NCBI RefSeq assembly: GCF_039531105.1
Contig: NZ_BAAAPK010000001.1
Location: 186,001-250,000, forward strand
DNA: 64,000 nucleotides
Direction of reading: 5' to 3'
From: Microbacterium lacus
GTDB taxonomy: Bacteria; Actinomycetota; Actinomycetes; Actinomycetales; Microbacteriaceae
Shown in pieces: positions 17,061-25,524 of the stretch. Under the pieces are notes generated by a model that was not told the origin of the DNA, ran no database searches, and saw only the letters and a program-made list of their open reading frames with translations. A program made the position numbers and the translations under genes. Each line of letters begins with the position of its first letter. Position 1 is the first letter of the stretch.

Positions 17061-19304
17061 GTGAGCGAGCAATCGTCCAGCGTTGGCGTTTCGGGCCCAC
17101 GCGAAACTAACGACAGTGAAGTCGACGCAGGGTTGATCGGCGCTGGTCTCACGCTAGAGGGTATTGCGGACACCCACGAGACGCAGTTCGACACTGCGGT
17201 CGTTTTGGTTCACGGGATCGGCCGACAACTACGGTCCGAGACGCTGCTCGAATGGTGTGAACCGCTCACCAGAAGACTTGACTATTTGATGCGGCATTCG
17301 GGTGGCGCTACGCAGATCACGGACTCACGTATAGCCGGGAGTACTCGCGATGAGGCCCGAGTCGTCGTGCGCCTAGACCAGCCGAGCGGAACTCGCGACA
17401 TCATTTTTACTGAGGCGCGCTGGGCAGACTCATTCCTGCCACCATCCGCGAAGAGCTTGCCAGGGTGGGTCGTTCGAAACGGATTTAGGGCAGCGCTACG
17501 ACTTGCCATGCTGCTACTGCGTAACTCTCTCGGCACGTGGCGATCCATGGGTCGTGAACTGGTCCGGCCGGTTGCTGTCCCTTTCGTGGCCTTCGGGCGC
17601 ACGCGGGGAGTTGAGGATGCGGCGCCACGCATCATGGCAGTGCGTCCATATTCCATCTTCCGGCTATATGCGGAAATGATCTTCATCTACGCCGGTGCGC
17701 TATTTGCACTCGTCATGTCACTAGTGGGCGCAGTTGCTCTGGTGATCGTTGGTTGGATTCTGCCTGCGATAGCCGTGCTTCTAACCTTCCTCCTTGTAGT
17801 TCTCGTGCGTATCCCTGGCCTAAGCCGCTGGCTACGTGGCGCGGTCCTGCTGCTGACAGATTTCATCGGCGACGCGGCGGTGTGGACCGACCAGCCCGTG
17901 CGAGCGGAAGCGATGATGAATTGTGTTCGCGACGAGGTGCGGCATGCTAATCGCTGCGCAAAGCGAACGATCGTCATAGCGCATTCGCAGGGAGCAGCGA
18001 TCAGCGCTCGGGCCCTCCTCGGCTCTATAGACATTAGAGTCGATCATCTTGTAACCGTCGGAGGTGCTGTCGACCTCTTAGCGGGTGTGGGTTGGCAGGG
18101 CTCGCAGGAAGTGACGCCGGACCCTGTGGTTGCGTGGCAACGGCGAAGCGCAACTCGCTGGACAAATATTTGGGCTGGTTTCGACCCCGTTCCTGCGGGG
18201 CCAATCTCGCCTCGCGGGCTGAAGGGCTTTCGGCGTAGCACGGCGCGCTGGAATGCTGTCGACGCATGTAGTCAGCGACTATCCATTGCGTGGCTGAAGG
18301 TAGCGAACCAAGAGTTCGGGATTGATCCTTCCAAGCTTCGATTCATGGAGACCTACGCCGCTCTTTCAATGTCATTTGCTCATGCCCAAGTGCGCAAGAC
18401 GGCGAAGCGTTCAGTGGCGAAGCAGTTGAAGGCAGGGCAGAAGACTATTGACCGGCTCTTACCGGACGCGCGAATCGAGATGATCAAGAAGTACAAACTT
18501 CAACCCGGGCCCGAGGAGAGGCGGGTGCAAAATCTTGGATCAGTGATCAGCGACCACATCGCGTACGCCAAGAACATCGCTCAGGTCATTGATCCGATCG
18601 CCAGGAGTGTGATCCTGGAGGATGAGACGGGGCGAGTGACCGAAGCCAGGAGACTCTCCAACGATCACGCGCGCGCGGTACGACTGCTTGTTCTACTCAG
18701 GTTGCTAGCGTTCATTGCATCGGTAGCGAGCGCGCCGCTGATAATTGCGTGGATTCCTTGGCTTGCGACCCCTGATGACATGAAAGACATCACGAGCGGA
18801 AGCGCCGTGTGGTCATTCATTGTCGCGACTCTCGAAAGCTCCAGTCTGTGGCCCCTCGTCACGTTGAGCGCGGTCTCTCTTGTCCTCTATGCGATCCTTG
18901 CCGGTCTCGTCGGCGGCGTCTGGAACATTTGGGTCAACGATATTGCTTGGAAGCGTGACCGAAAGCATCCCCTCTTCGGGTTGCTGAAGGTACTTCCATT
19001 TGCGCTTGTCTTCCTCTTTGTGGCGCCGCCAGGCACATTCCTCGGCCTCCGCGCGGCAATCAACATCTACAACGACTGGTTTAGACAGATCCCTGTCTTC
19101 TCATGGGCTCCTCAAGTAGACGCTTCGACAATTGCGCTAATCGTGATTTCGGTGATTGTGCTGGTTGTCATGCTGATAGGTGCCCTGCTCGGGGGAGAGT
19201 ATGCGACCCTCCCGGAAATTCGAGCCACGGTGGGTCAGACTGAAACGATCCGCGTTTCGCCACCCGCTGGCCCAACTGAAGACGCAGTCTCTCGGTCGGA
19301 CTGA
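17061..19304 (+). CDS. Large membrane alpha/beta hydrolase (lipase-like)
   Basis: This protein of about 747 residues has an alpha/beta hydrolase N-terminal half: VVLVHGIGRQLRSE supplies the HG oxyanion motif and IVIAHSQGAA the nucleophile elbow with Ser309. Two hydrophobic segments interrupt the fold around 17680-17860, and four or five more form a membrane C-terminus after about 18680. Start is uncertain: GTG at 17061 is chosen because the protein-like sequence begins near there, while a GTG at 16968 is in frame. GC is lower than in the neighbours. It could be a lipid-acting accessory or defence protein; that is inference. Confidence 0.65.
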   Translation: MSEQSSSVGVSGPRETNDSEVDAGLIGAGLTLEGIADTHETQFDTAVVLVHGIGRQLRSETLLEWCEPLTRRLDYLMRHSGGATQITDSRIAGSTRDEARVVVRLDQPSGTRDIIFTEARWADSFLPPSAKSLPGWVVRNGFRAALRLAMLLLRNSLGTWRSMGRELVRPVAVPFVAFGRTRGVEDAAPRIMAVRPYSIFRLYAEMIFIYAGALFALVMSLVGAVALVIVGWILPAIAVLLTFLLVVLVRIPGLSRWLRGAVLLLTDFIGDAAVWTDQPVRAEAMMNCVRDEVRHANRCAKRTIVIAHSQGAAISARALLGSIDIRVDHLVTVGGAVDLLAGVGWQGSQEVTPDPVVAWQRRSATRWTNIWAGFDPVPAGPISPRGLKGFRRSTARWNAVDACSQRLSIAWLKVANQEFGIDPSKLRFMETYAALSMSFAHAQVRKTAKRSVAKQLKAGQKTIDRLLPDARIEMIKKYKLQPGPEERRVQNLGSVISDHIAYAKNIAQVIDPIARSVILEDETGRVTEARRLSNDHARAVRLLVLLRLLAFIASVASAPLIIAWIPWLATPDDMKDITSGSAVWSFIVATLESSSLWPLVTLSAVSLVLYAILAGLVGGVWNIWVNDIAWKRDRKHPLFGLLKVLPFALVFLFVAPPGTFLGLRAAINIYNDWFRQIPVFSWAPQVDASTIALIVISVIVLVVMLIGALLGGEYATLPEIRATVGQTETIRVSPPAGPTEDAVSRSD

Positions 19305-19539
19305 GTGCCTTCGATTTCGACGTCTGGCACTTTCGACCCGCTGTCTTTCGCCGCATTGTCTGAATGAATTTGGAACGTCTGTGCGCTGTGGTCTGCGGGA
19401 CCGCCGTGGTTTGGCTCAGCGCCAGCCGCCTCCGTGCTTGCATAAAGCCATTTCGGGCTACCTGGCCCGGTTCTCATGCGGCGCCCAACCCGCCCGCAAG
19501 CCGGTCCGCCAGCGCGCCACCGGCCGTAGCGTCACCCGG

Positions 19540-20136
19540 CTAGGGCCGGCCGCTCCCCACAGTCCGATTCTGTCGCTCGATGGTCCTGTAGATCGTGGAG
19601 CGGGCAACGTTGAACAGCTCGGCGAGCTCGGCCGTTGAGTGAGTACCGGCGTTGTGCAGTTCCATCAAATGACGTTGCTGAGGCATGGATAGTTTCGGCT
19701 GCTTCCCGCGAAGCCGACCCTTGGCCTTTGCCACCTGCATCCCCTCGCGGGTTCGAGCTCGGATCAGATCGGACTCGAATTCGGCGACCATCGCAAGGAC
19801 GTTGAAGAGAAGCCTGCCCACCGGATCGAGTGGATCGTGCACCGAACCACCGATGCTCAGCTTGACGTGCTTCGCCGTCAGCTCGTCGACGATGTCCTTC
19901 GCATCGCGAAGCGAACGAGCCAGCCGATCCAGCTTCGCCACCACGAGCGTGTCGCCGTTTCGGCAGGCAGCCAGTGCTTCACGAAGGCCGGGTCGTGCCC
20001 GGTTGGTGCCGGTCAGCCCATGGTCAGTGAAGATGTAGGCGGGGTCGACCCCAAGGTGCTCGAGGGCGATTCGTTGGGCGGTCAGGTCTTGTTCGTATGT
20101 GGACACGCGAGCGTATCCGATCAGTAGTTCATTCAT
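19540..20136 (-). CDS. Serine recombinase, resolvase/invertase type
   Basis: This 198-residue enzyme has the catalytic domain of Tn3/Hin-type small serine recombinases: IGYARVSTYEQDL with the nucleophile Ser, a DTLVVAKLDRLARS motif with both Arg residues, and EFESDLIRARTREGM on the E helix. The C-terminus is a Hin-like helix-turn-helix (STAELAELFNVARSTIYRTI). Start is the ATG at 20136, since the upstream extension is polar. It is intact, unlike the relative at 43715. It may be a resolvase of the island or of a lost transposon; no flanking inverted repeats were recognised. Confidence 0.85.
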   Translation of the reverse strand: MNELLIGYARVSTYEQDLTAQRIALEHLGVDPAYIFTDHGLTGTNRARPGLREALAACRNGDTLVVAKLDRLARSLRDAKDIVDELTAKHVKLSIGGSVHDPLDPVGRLLFNVLAMVAEFESDLIRARTREGMQVAKAKGRLRGKQPKLSMPQQRHLMELHNAGTHSTAELAELFNVARSTIYRTIERQNRTVGSGRP

Positions 20137-20463
20137 GCCCGAAGACTTCTCTTGCGCAGCCGAGCCGACTAGAGGCTGTGACCTCAGCACCACCGTGGAC
20201 AGGCGGCGAAACGAAGTGGGCGTCTATAGCTCGATGAGGCGCCCGCATTGGATGGCTAATCGCGGATCCTGCCGACACTGCGCGTCGTTCGAACGACCCG
20301 TGCGTGGACCACCGATCGTGGACTTCTTGAGCGGGCTCGATCAGTTCTTGTCTCGGGGTGCTCTGAGCCGAATGTCGCGGCGGCGGACTGCGTCAAGTCC
20401 GCGTCGGGCGATGTCACTGACCCGAGCGTTGTCACGCGAGGCGCGCTCTTCCTGCCGGAGCTT
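20137..20463. other. Intergenic region between divergent recombinase and nucleoside locus
   Basis: About 330 bases with no convincing coding frame. It should carry the recombinase promoter and possible recombination sites; I found no clear paired half-sites by eye. Confidence 0.3.
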
Positions 20464-20504
20464 ATAAGTTGCGGCCTATCGTCAGCCTTGAAAGCATCCT
20501 GGAC
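20464..20504 (+). promoter_or_regulatory. 41-bp promoter element, copy C (upstream of nucleoside hydrolase)
   Basis: The element reads ATAAG, eight bases, TATCGT, ten bases, then AGCATCCTGGAC. Every block falls at the same spacing as in the copies at 21579 and 25388, with the TGGAC end fully conserved. It ends 88 bases before the hydrolase ATG. It is the most diverged of the three. Confidence 0.6.
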
Positions 20505-20592
20505 CGCAGCCCGGTGGCACTGGTTGTCTCAGAAGAAGCGGTAATCCAGCACGTCCGACCCAAAGCCGGCATCTCCGGCGAGAAGAGACACC

Positions 20593-21582
20593 ATGGCTCG
20601 ACGCGTAGTGCTCGACTGCGACACCGGCACCGACGATGCCGTCGCGATCATGCTCGCGGGCCTTAGCGCCGAACTCGAGCTGGCCGCTGTGACGACAGTG
20701 AGAGGGAACGTCCCCGTTGACGTGGTTACAGAGAACACGCGCCGCGTGCTGCAGCTCATCGGCAGGTCCGACGTGCCGGTGTACGAGGGAGCCGCTCGTC
20801 CTCTCGAGCGTGACGACTTTCCCGTGCCCAAGGCACAACTCACCGGGTTCGAGATGCACGGGACGTATCTCGATCTGCCCCCGGCATCCGGTCCGCCGGA
20901 GGACGCCTCCGCGACAGACTTCCTGATCACCGAAGCTCGACGACATCTGGCCGACGGATCGCGATTCACGCTCGTCGCTACCGGCCCGCTCACGAATGTC
21001 GCTCGTGCCGTCCGGTCATTCCCGCCCATGACGCACGCGATCGACACGATTGTTGTCATGGGAGGGGGGCATGCCGTGTCGAACGTCACCGCCGCCGCCG
21101 AATTCAACCTCTGGGCCGATCCGGAGGCCGCGGCGGAGGTCCTTTCCGCAGGATTTTCGGATCTGCTGCTCGTGCCGCTCGACGCGACACACCGAGCGCT
21201 CCTTAGTCGCGATGACTGCTCACGGCTGCGGGCGGCTGGGACCCCTGCCGGCATCGCGTCGGCGCAGCTCGTGGAGCAGCGCATCGTCGGCCATGATGAC
21301 TCGCAGCCGATGGCGGAGCGAGGGACGGCGCCCGTGCACGACGCAGTATGTGTCGCGGCCCTGCTAGATCGGCGGCTGCTCACGACCGTCGAAGCGCATG
21401 TTGACGTCGAAACCCAGGGCCGCCTCACCGTCGGGCGCAGCGTGATCGATTTGCACCACCGCACTGGAAGGAAACCGAACGCGCGTGTAGCGGTCGATGC
21501 GAGCCCCGTGCGACTGATGGCGCAGCTGCTCAATGCCTTCTCGTCTCGCGAGCCCGCGCCAGACGGCCCCGTGTCGCGATAA
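20593..21582 (+). CDS. Nucleoside hydrolase (inosine-uridine preferring type)
   Basis: This 329-residue enzyme has the calcium-binding N-terminus of the IunH family, VLDCDTGTDDAVAI (Asp8, Asp10, Asp14, Asp15), a central MGGG segment followed by AEFNLWADPEAA, and the late APVHDAVCVA with the active-site His-Asp. It hydrolyses the N-glycosidic bond of a ribonucleoside to base and ribose. It is the first gene of the catabolic block and carries a copy of the 41-bp element upstream. Its stop overlaps the start of another copy. A pyrimidine nucleoside substrate fits the later genes. Confidence 0.9.
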   Translation: MARRVVLDCDTGTDDAVAIMLAGLSAELELAAVTTVRGNVPVDVVTENTRRVLQLIGRSDVPVYEGAARPLERDDFPVPKAQLTGFEMHGTYLDLPPASGPPEDASATDFLITEARRHLADGSRFTLVATGPLTNVARAVRSFPPMTHAIDTIVVMGGGHAVSNVTAAAEFNLWADPEAAAEVLSAGFSDLLLVPLDATHRALLSRDDCSRLRAAGTPAGIASAQLVEQRIVGHDDSQPMAERGTAPVHDAVCVAALLDRRLLTTVEAHVDVETQGRLTVGRSVIDLHHRTGRKPNARVAVDASPVRLMAQLLNAFSSREPAPDGPVSR

Positions 21583-21619
21583 CAAACGCGTTATCGCTAC
21601 ACGGTTCTTCGTCTTGGAC
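21579..21619 (+). promoter_or_regulatory. 41-bp promoter element, copy A (upstream of the eIF2B-like gene)
   Basis: ATAAC, eight bases, TATCGC, ten bases, TTCGTCTTGGAC. The first half is part of a perfect inverted repeat, GCGATAAC with GTTATCGC around a six-base spacer, which looks like a regulator site; the TTGGAC end resembles a -35 hexamer. It ends 61 bases before the GTG at 21681. Confidence 0.7.
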
Positions 21620-21680
21620 GGGGGTCTTGAGCACATGTGAGGCTCGGTCGCGGGACATCACCCCAAAGAAAGGAACGCCC

Positions 21681-22562
21681 GTGGACCGCCTCGAAGAAGT
21701 TCGCATCGCCATCGCCGAGAACACTGTGCCGGGGGGTAGCGCGTTTGGACGCGCTGCGGCCGAGGTGATCATCCTGACCCTTCAGGCGCAGAAGCCGAGC
21801 GATGCGGCGACGCTACGCGCGGTGCTCAGCGAGACCACCAACTGGCTGATCGCGACCAAGCCCTCGATGACCAGCGTGCGCACCGTCTCCGACATCGCGT
21901 GGAGTCGCGTCGACGATGGCGCAGAGTCAGTCATCTCTGCGATGGCCGAGTTCATCGCGGAGTCCGAGCAGGCGATCAAGTTGATCGCCGCACATGCCGG
22001 TGACGTTATCGCTCCGGGGAACACCGTGCTGTTCCACTCCTTTAGCGGCTCACTTATCAACGTCCTCCGGCGGGCCGGCCAGAGCACGCCTGAGCTCACG
22101 TTTGCTTTCACCGAGTCTCGTCCGTATCGCGAGTCGAGGCGTGTCGTGACGGCCCTCTCGGATCTTCCCGTCGAGTTCGTCGGATACAGCGACGCAGCAG
22201 TGGGCGTCGCGGCCAGCCGCGCCGATCTCGCGATCGTGGGTGCCGACGCCTTGTTCGCTGACGGATCGTTTGCGAACAAGACCGGCACGCTGCCGCTCGC
22301 CCTCGCCTGCCGCCACTATGGTGTCCCCCTCTACGTCGTCAGTGAGGTCTCCAAGCTCTACGAGGGCGATCCCGCCGACGTCGCGATGGAGCAGCGGCCG
22401 TCCGAGGAGATGCATGAGGGCTGGGAGATGGCCGTCTCCGGGCGCGTGCACATCACGAACCAGTTCTTCGAGGTCACCCCCGCCGACCTTGTAACGGCCT
22501 ACCTCACCGACAAGGGACGACTCGCGCCGTCAGAGCTCGCGCACGCGACTATCGGAGGGTAA
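21681..22562 (+). CDS. eIF2B-alpha/MtnA-like sugar-phosphate isomerase
   Basis: This 293-residue protein belongs to the eIF2B/MtnA/ribose-1,5-bisphosphate isomerase superfamily: GNTVLFHSFSGSL, then AIVGADALFADGSFANKTGT, and GVPLYVVSEVSKLY. It starts at the GTG at 21681 behind AAAGAAAGGAACG; an in-frame extension to 21627 is not protein-like. Bacterial members interconvert aldose-1-phosphates and ketoses. In this setting it likely handles ribose-1-phosphate or ribose-1,5-bisphosphate from nucleoside breakdown. The exact substrate is inferred, not shown. Confidence 0.75.
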   Translation: MDRLEEVRIAIAENTVPGGSAFGRAAAEVIILTLQAQKPSDAATLRAVLSETTNWLIATKPSMTSVRTVSDIAWSRVDDGAESVISAMAEFIAESEQAIKLIAAHAGDVIAPGNTVLFHSFSGSLINVLRRAGQSTPELTFAFTESRPYRESRRVVTALSDLPVEFVGYSDAAVGVAASRADLAIVGADALFADGSFANKTGTLPLALACRHYGVPLYVVSEVSKLYEGDPADVAMEQRPSEEMHEGWEMAVSGRVHITNQFFEVTPADLVTAYLTDKGRLAPSELAHATIGG

Positions 22563-22626
22563 CCCACGGCGACAATGATGGGTCACCCGCGGTGATAGTC
22601 GTCGCGGCGACGGAGGAGGAACAACG

Positions 22627-23439
22627 ATGAACGTGAGCGAGATCCTTTCGGGACTAGTCGGACCGCAGTCGTGGAGCGGTCTCGGACTTACGGTCACCCG
22701 ATTGCGCGACCTCGTGATAGTCGACCTCGGATCTCGGTCGCTCGTGATCGCGTGCGACTCGAACGCCTCAATCGGCGACCTTCCCGCTGATCACCTCAAA
22801 CAGGACCCTCGCATCACCGGCTATAGCGTTGCCAAGGTACCGCTCATGGAGGTTCTTGCTGTCGGCGCGACCCCGTTCCTCATCGTCGACAACTTGTGCT
22901 GCGACCTACTGGTCACGGGCGTCCGGATTCTCCAGGGAATCAAGGACATCGTCGACGAGGCTGGCCTGGAGGTGATGATTACGGGGTCTGACGAGTCGAA
23001 CATGCCCACCAGGCAGACAGGCGTCGGGATTACCGTCATGGGCGTGCTCGACACAGCGGCGCTGCGTGTCGGCACCGCCCGTCCCGGAGACGAGCTGTGG
23101 GTGGTCGGGCGCCGCCGCTCGGGCATCGGCGTCGATGCGTACGCCGAGCGGGACGGAAGCACGGCATCCGCGGTCCACGTCGCCGCGGCGACACGGCTGC
23201 CGGGCGTTCACGAGGTGCTCCCCGTCGGGAGCCATGGCATCCGGTTCGAGGCGCTTGAACTCGCGCGCACGGCGAACGCGGGCGTGCAGCTCCGCGACGA
23301 CGTCGACACCGACCTGGGGGCGTCTGCCGGGGCGAGCACGTGTTTCCTCGTCGCGTGCGACCCTGAGCGTGCCGACGGGCTCAGGTCGCTCGCCCTTCCC
23401 CTCGAACTCGTCGGGAGCGTTCGCTCCACCGAAGAATGA
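22627..23439 (+). CDS. PurM-fold (AIR synthase-related) protein, possible nucleoside kinase
   Basis: This 270-residue protein has the AIR-synthase layout: IACDSNASIGDLP at the metal/ATP site, YSVAKVPLMEVLAVGATP, and a Gly-rich loop TGSDESNMPTRQTGVG, with a C-terminal domain ending in an ALPLELVG segment. It is short for PurM and lacks its usual purine-operon neighbours. The closest role I know for such stand-alone proteins is alpha-ribazole kinase (CblS type), a nucleoside kinase. Lying between the eIF2B-like isomerase and PsuG, it may phosphorylate a nucleoside such as pseudouridine. That is inference. Confidence 0.6.
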   Translation: MNVSEILSGLVGPQSWSGLGLTVTRLRDLVIVDLGSRSLVIACDSNASIGDLPADHLKQDPRITGYSVAKVPLMEVLAVGATPFLIVDNLCCDLLVTGVRILQGIKDIVDEAGLEVMITGSDESNMPTRQTGVGITVMGVLDTAALRVGTARPGDELWVVGRRRSGIGVDAYAERDGSTASAVHVAAATRLPGVHEVLPVGSHGIRFEALELARTANAGVQLRDDVDTDLGASAGASTCFLVACDPERADGLRSLALPLELVGSVRSTEE

Positions 23440-23474
23440 CCTCGCGCCGCCGGCGCGTCAAGACAAGGAGTCAT

Positions 23475-24398
23475 ATGTCCACTGCACACGCATCCGCGAT
23501 CGTGGTTTCCGATGAGATCGCGGAGGCGACGGCGGCCGGCAGGCCGGTCGTCGCGCTAGAGTCCACGATCTTCACCCATGGGCTTCCCCGACCAATAAAC
23601 GAAGAAGTCGCTCTTGAAGCGGAAGACATTGTCCGCCAGGAGGGCGCGGTGCCCGCGACAATCGGCATCGTCGCCGGAACGGCCGTCGTTGGCCTCAGCA
23701 ACGAGCAGATTCACCAGCTCTCGAACGAGACCGAGGTGGTCAAAGTGAGTCAGCGCGATCTCGCGGTCGTTGCCGCGAAACGCCTGAGTGGGGGAACGAC
23801 CGTCGCGGCGACCGCGTTCCTCGCGCACCACGCCGGTATCCGCGTCTTCTCGACCGGCGGCCTCGGCGGCGTACACCAGGGCGCGAGCGAGACATTTGAC
23901 GAGAGTGCCGACCTCACAACTCTCGCGGGTGTGCCAATCGTCATCGTGAGCGCGGGAGTCAAATCAATCCTCGACATCCCCGCAACTCTTGAGCGGCTCG
24001 AGACACTCAACATCACCGTTCTCGGCTTCGGCACGAACGCGTACCCGGGCTTTTACGTCACCGAGTCAGGCTCATGGATCGAGTACGCTGTCGACGCACC
24101 CGAAGAAGTGGCGGCCGTCCTCCGCGCACAAGTGGACTTCGGGCTCTCCTCCGCTGTGCTGGTTGCCAACCCGATCTCGCGCGAGAAGCAGCTCGACCCG
24201 GACGAGCACGCCCGCGTGATCGGGGAGGCCTGGGCAAGGGCGGCGGCCGGTGGCATCGCCGGCAACGCCACCACACCATTCCTGCTCGACTACATACAGC
24301 GCGCCACCAAGGGCGAAAGCCTGCGCGTAAATATCGACGTGTACCGCTCGAATGCCAGGCTTGGCGCGCAGATTGCGCGCGCAGCGGCGCTCTCATGA
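23475..24398 (+). CDS. psuG: Pseudouridine-5'-phosphate glycosidase
   Basis: This 307-residue enzyme matches PsuG along its length: VVALESTIFTHGLP with the catalytic Glu29, ATIGIVAGTAVVGL, VVKVSQRDLA with Lys90, STGGLGGVHQGA, IVSAGVKSILD with the Schiff-base Lys163, and GTNAYPGFYV. It splits the C-C glycosidic bond of pseudouridine 5'-phosphate into uracil and ribose 5-phosphate. Start is the ATG at 23475 after AAGGAG. No PsuK is adjacent; the PfkB kinase at 30400 or the PurM-fold protein just upstream could supply the phosphate. Uracil would feed the reductive pathway downstream. Confidence 0.93.
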   Translation: MSTAHASAIVVSDEIAEATAAGRPVVALESTIFTHGLPRPINEEVALEAEDIVRQEGAVPATIGIVAGTAVVGLSNEQIHQLSNETEVVKVSQRDLAVVAAKRLSGGTTVAATAFLAHHAGIRVFSTGGLGGVHQGASETFDESADLTTLAGVPIVIVSAGVKSILDIPATLERLETLNITVLGFGTNAYPGFYVTESGSWIEYAVDAPEEVAAVLRAQVDFGLSSAVLVANPISREKQLDPDEHARVIGEAWARAAAGGIAGNATTPFLLDYIQRATKGESLRVNIDVYRSNARLGAQIARAAALS

Positions 24399-24469
24399 CT
24401 GCCCACGTCAGCTGACGGCGACAGAAGGCTCACTACAATCTCGGACATGCGCCCACCCGAGGCACCCGG

Positions 24470-25372
24470 ATGAACGTGAGCCTACGACTGCTGCGAGCAT
24501 TCGTCGCAGTCAGCCAAGAAGGCCACGTTGGCCGTGCCGCAGCCCGGCTGTTCATTTCGCAGCCGTCGCTCTCACAAGACATTCGGCGCCTCGAGCGAGA
24601 GATTGGCGTAGTCCTCTTCGATCGAGGCCCGCGCGGACTTACGCCCACTCCAGCAGGCGAAGCGCTGCTGCGCAGCGTCGAGGGGGCACTCGCGATGTTC
24701 GACCAAGGCGTCGCCAACGCACGCGAGATCGCGGCGAGCGGGCGCGGTACGATTCGTGTCGCGTATAGCCCGAGCCTCGCCAACATTTTCATGCCGTCAC
24801 TGCTGTCACTCCTCGAGAGGGTGCTGACGGCGGCCGATATTGAGGAGCACGAACTCGACACTGGCGCCGTTGGGCCCGCGATCAGCGTCGGCGCTTACGA
24901 TGTCGGGTTCGCGCACTGTCCGACCAGCGACCCGCGTCTCGTGGTGGCGCACATCGCTGACGAGCCGCTGTGCGTTGCCGTGGCCACGGGGCACCCGCTT
25001 GCGGGGCGGCCGTCCGTGCGCCTCAGCGAGCTCAGCGGCTCGTCGCTGCTGATCTGGCCGCGTGCATCGGCGCCCGACTACTACGACATGATCCTTGATA
25101 TCTGCAGCGAGGCGGACGTCGGCCTCCGAGGGGTTAAGGAGTCCCGCCGTATCACACCGCGCACTTACCTTCTCGATGATCAGCAGACTTTCAGCCTGTT
25201 ACCGCGCTCGGCGGCATCGCTGCCGCGCCCCGAGGTGACCTTCCTCCCTATCGAAGAGAGCCGCTGGACTCTACCTCTCACACTGATCTGTCGTGCGGGC
25301 GACAACCGCCGTGAGCTCGACCAGATTCGGATCAGTGCGGAGCAGGTCGGGCGCGCCATCTCGGCGTGGTAA
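24470..25372 (+). CDS. LysR-type transcriptional regulator of the nucleoside locus
   Basis: This 300-residue regulator has the LysR helix-turn-helix at the N-terminus (LRLLRAFVAVSQEGHVGRAA, FISQPSLSQDIRRLEREIG, LFDRGPRGLTPT) and a substrate-binding domain after residue 90. It lies on the same strand between psuG and the transporter. The inverted repeat inside the shared 41-bp elements (ATAAC with GTTAT) is the natural candidate for its site. The ligand is likely a nucleoside or uracil-derived metabolite. Confidence 0.88.
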   Translation: MNVSLRLLRAFVAVSQEGHVGRAAARLFISQPSLSQDIRRLEREIGVVLFDRGPRGLTPTPAGEALLRSVEGALAMFDQGVANAREIAASGRGTIRVAYSPSLANIFMPSLLSLLERVLTAADIEEHELDTGAVGPAISVGAYDVGFAHCPTSDPRLVVAHIADEPLCVAVATGHPLAGRPSVRLSELSGSSLLIWPRASAPDYYDMILDICSEADVGLRGVKESRRITPRTYLLDDQQTFSLLPRSAASLPRPEVTFLPIEESRWTLPLTLICRAGDNRRELDQIRISAEQVGRAISAW

Positions 25373-25387
25373 TCGGGTTCGGCTGCC

Positions 25388-25428
25388 ATAACCGATGTCT
25401 TATCGCAGGCATCGTGTTCGTCTTGGAC
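25388..25428 (+). promoter_or_regulatory. 41-bp promoter element, copy B (upstream of the ABC importer)
   Basis: ATAAC, eight bases, TATCGC, ten bases, TTCGTCTTGGAC, identical in all three blocks to the copy at 21579 while the spacers differ. It ends 96 bases before the binding-protein start at 25525. Confidence 0.7.
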
Positions 25429-25524
25429 CGGCATTACGGACGCGTGACAGCATGATCGCAGTCATCGGGATCAGCATTCGATGACCGCGTCGTCGCGACG
25501 CCTGCCGAATAGAGGAGCAAGACA

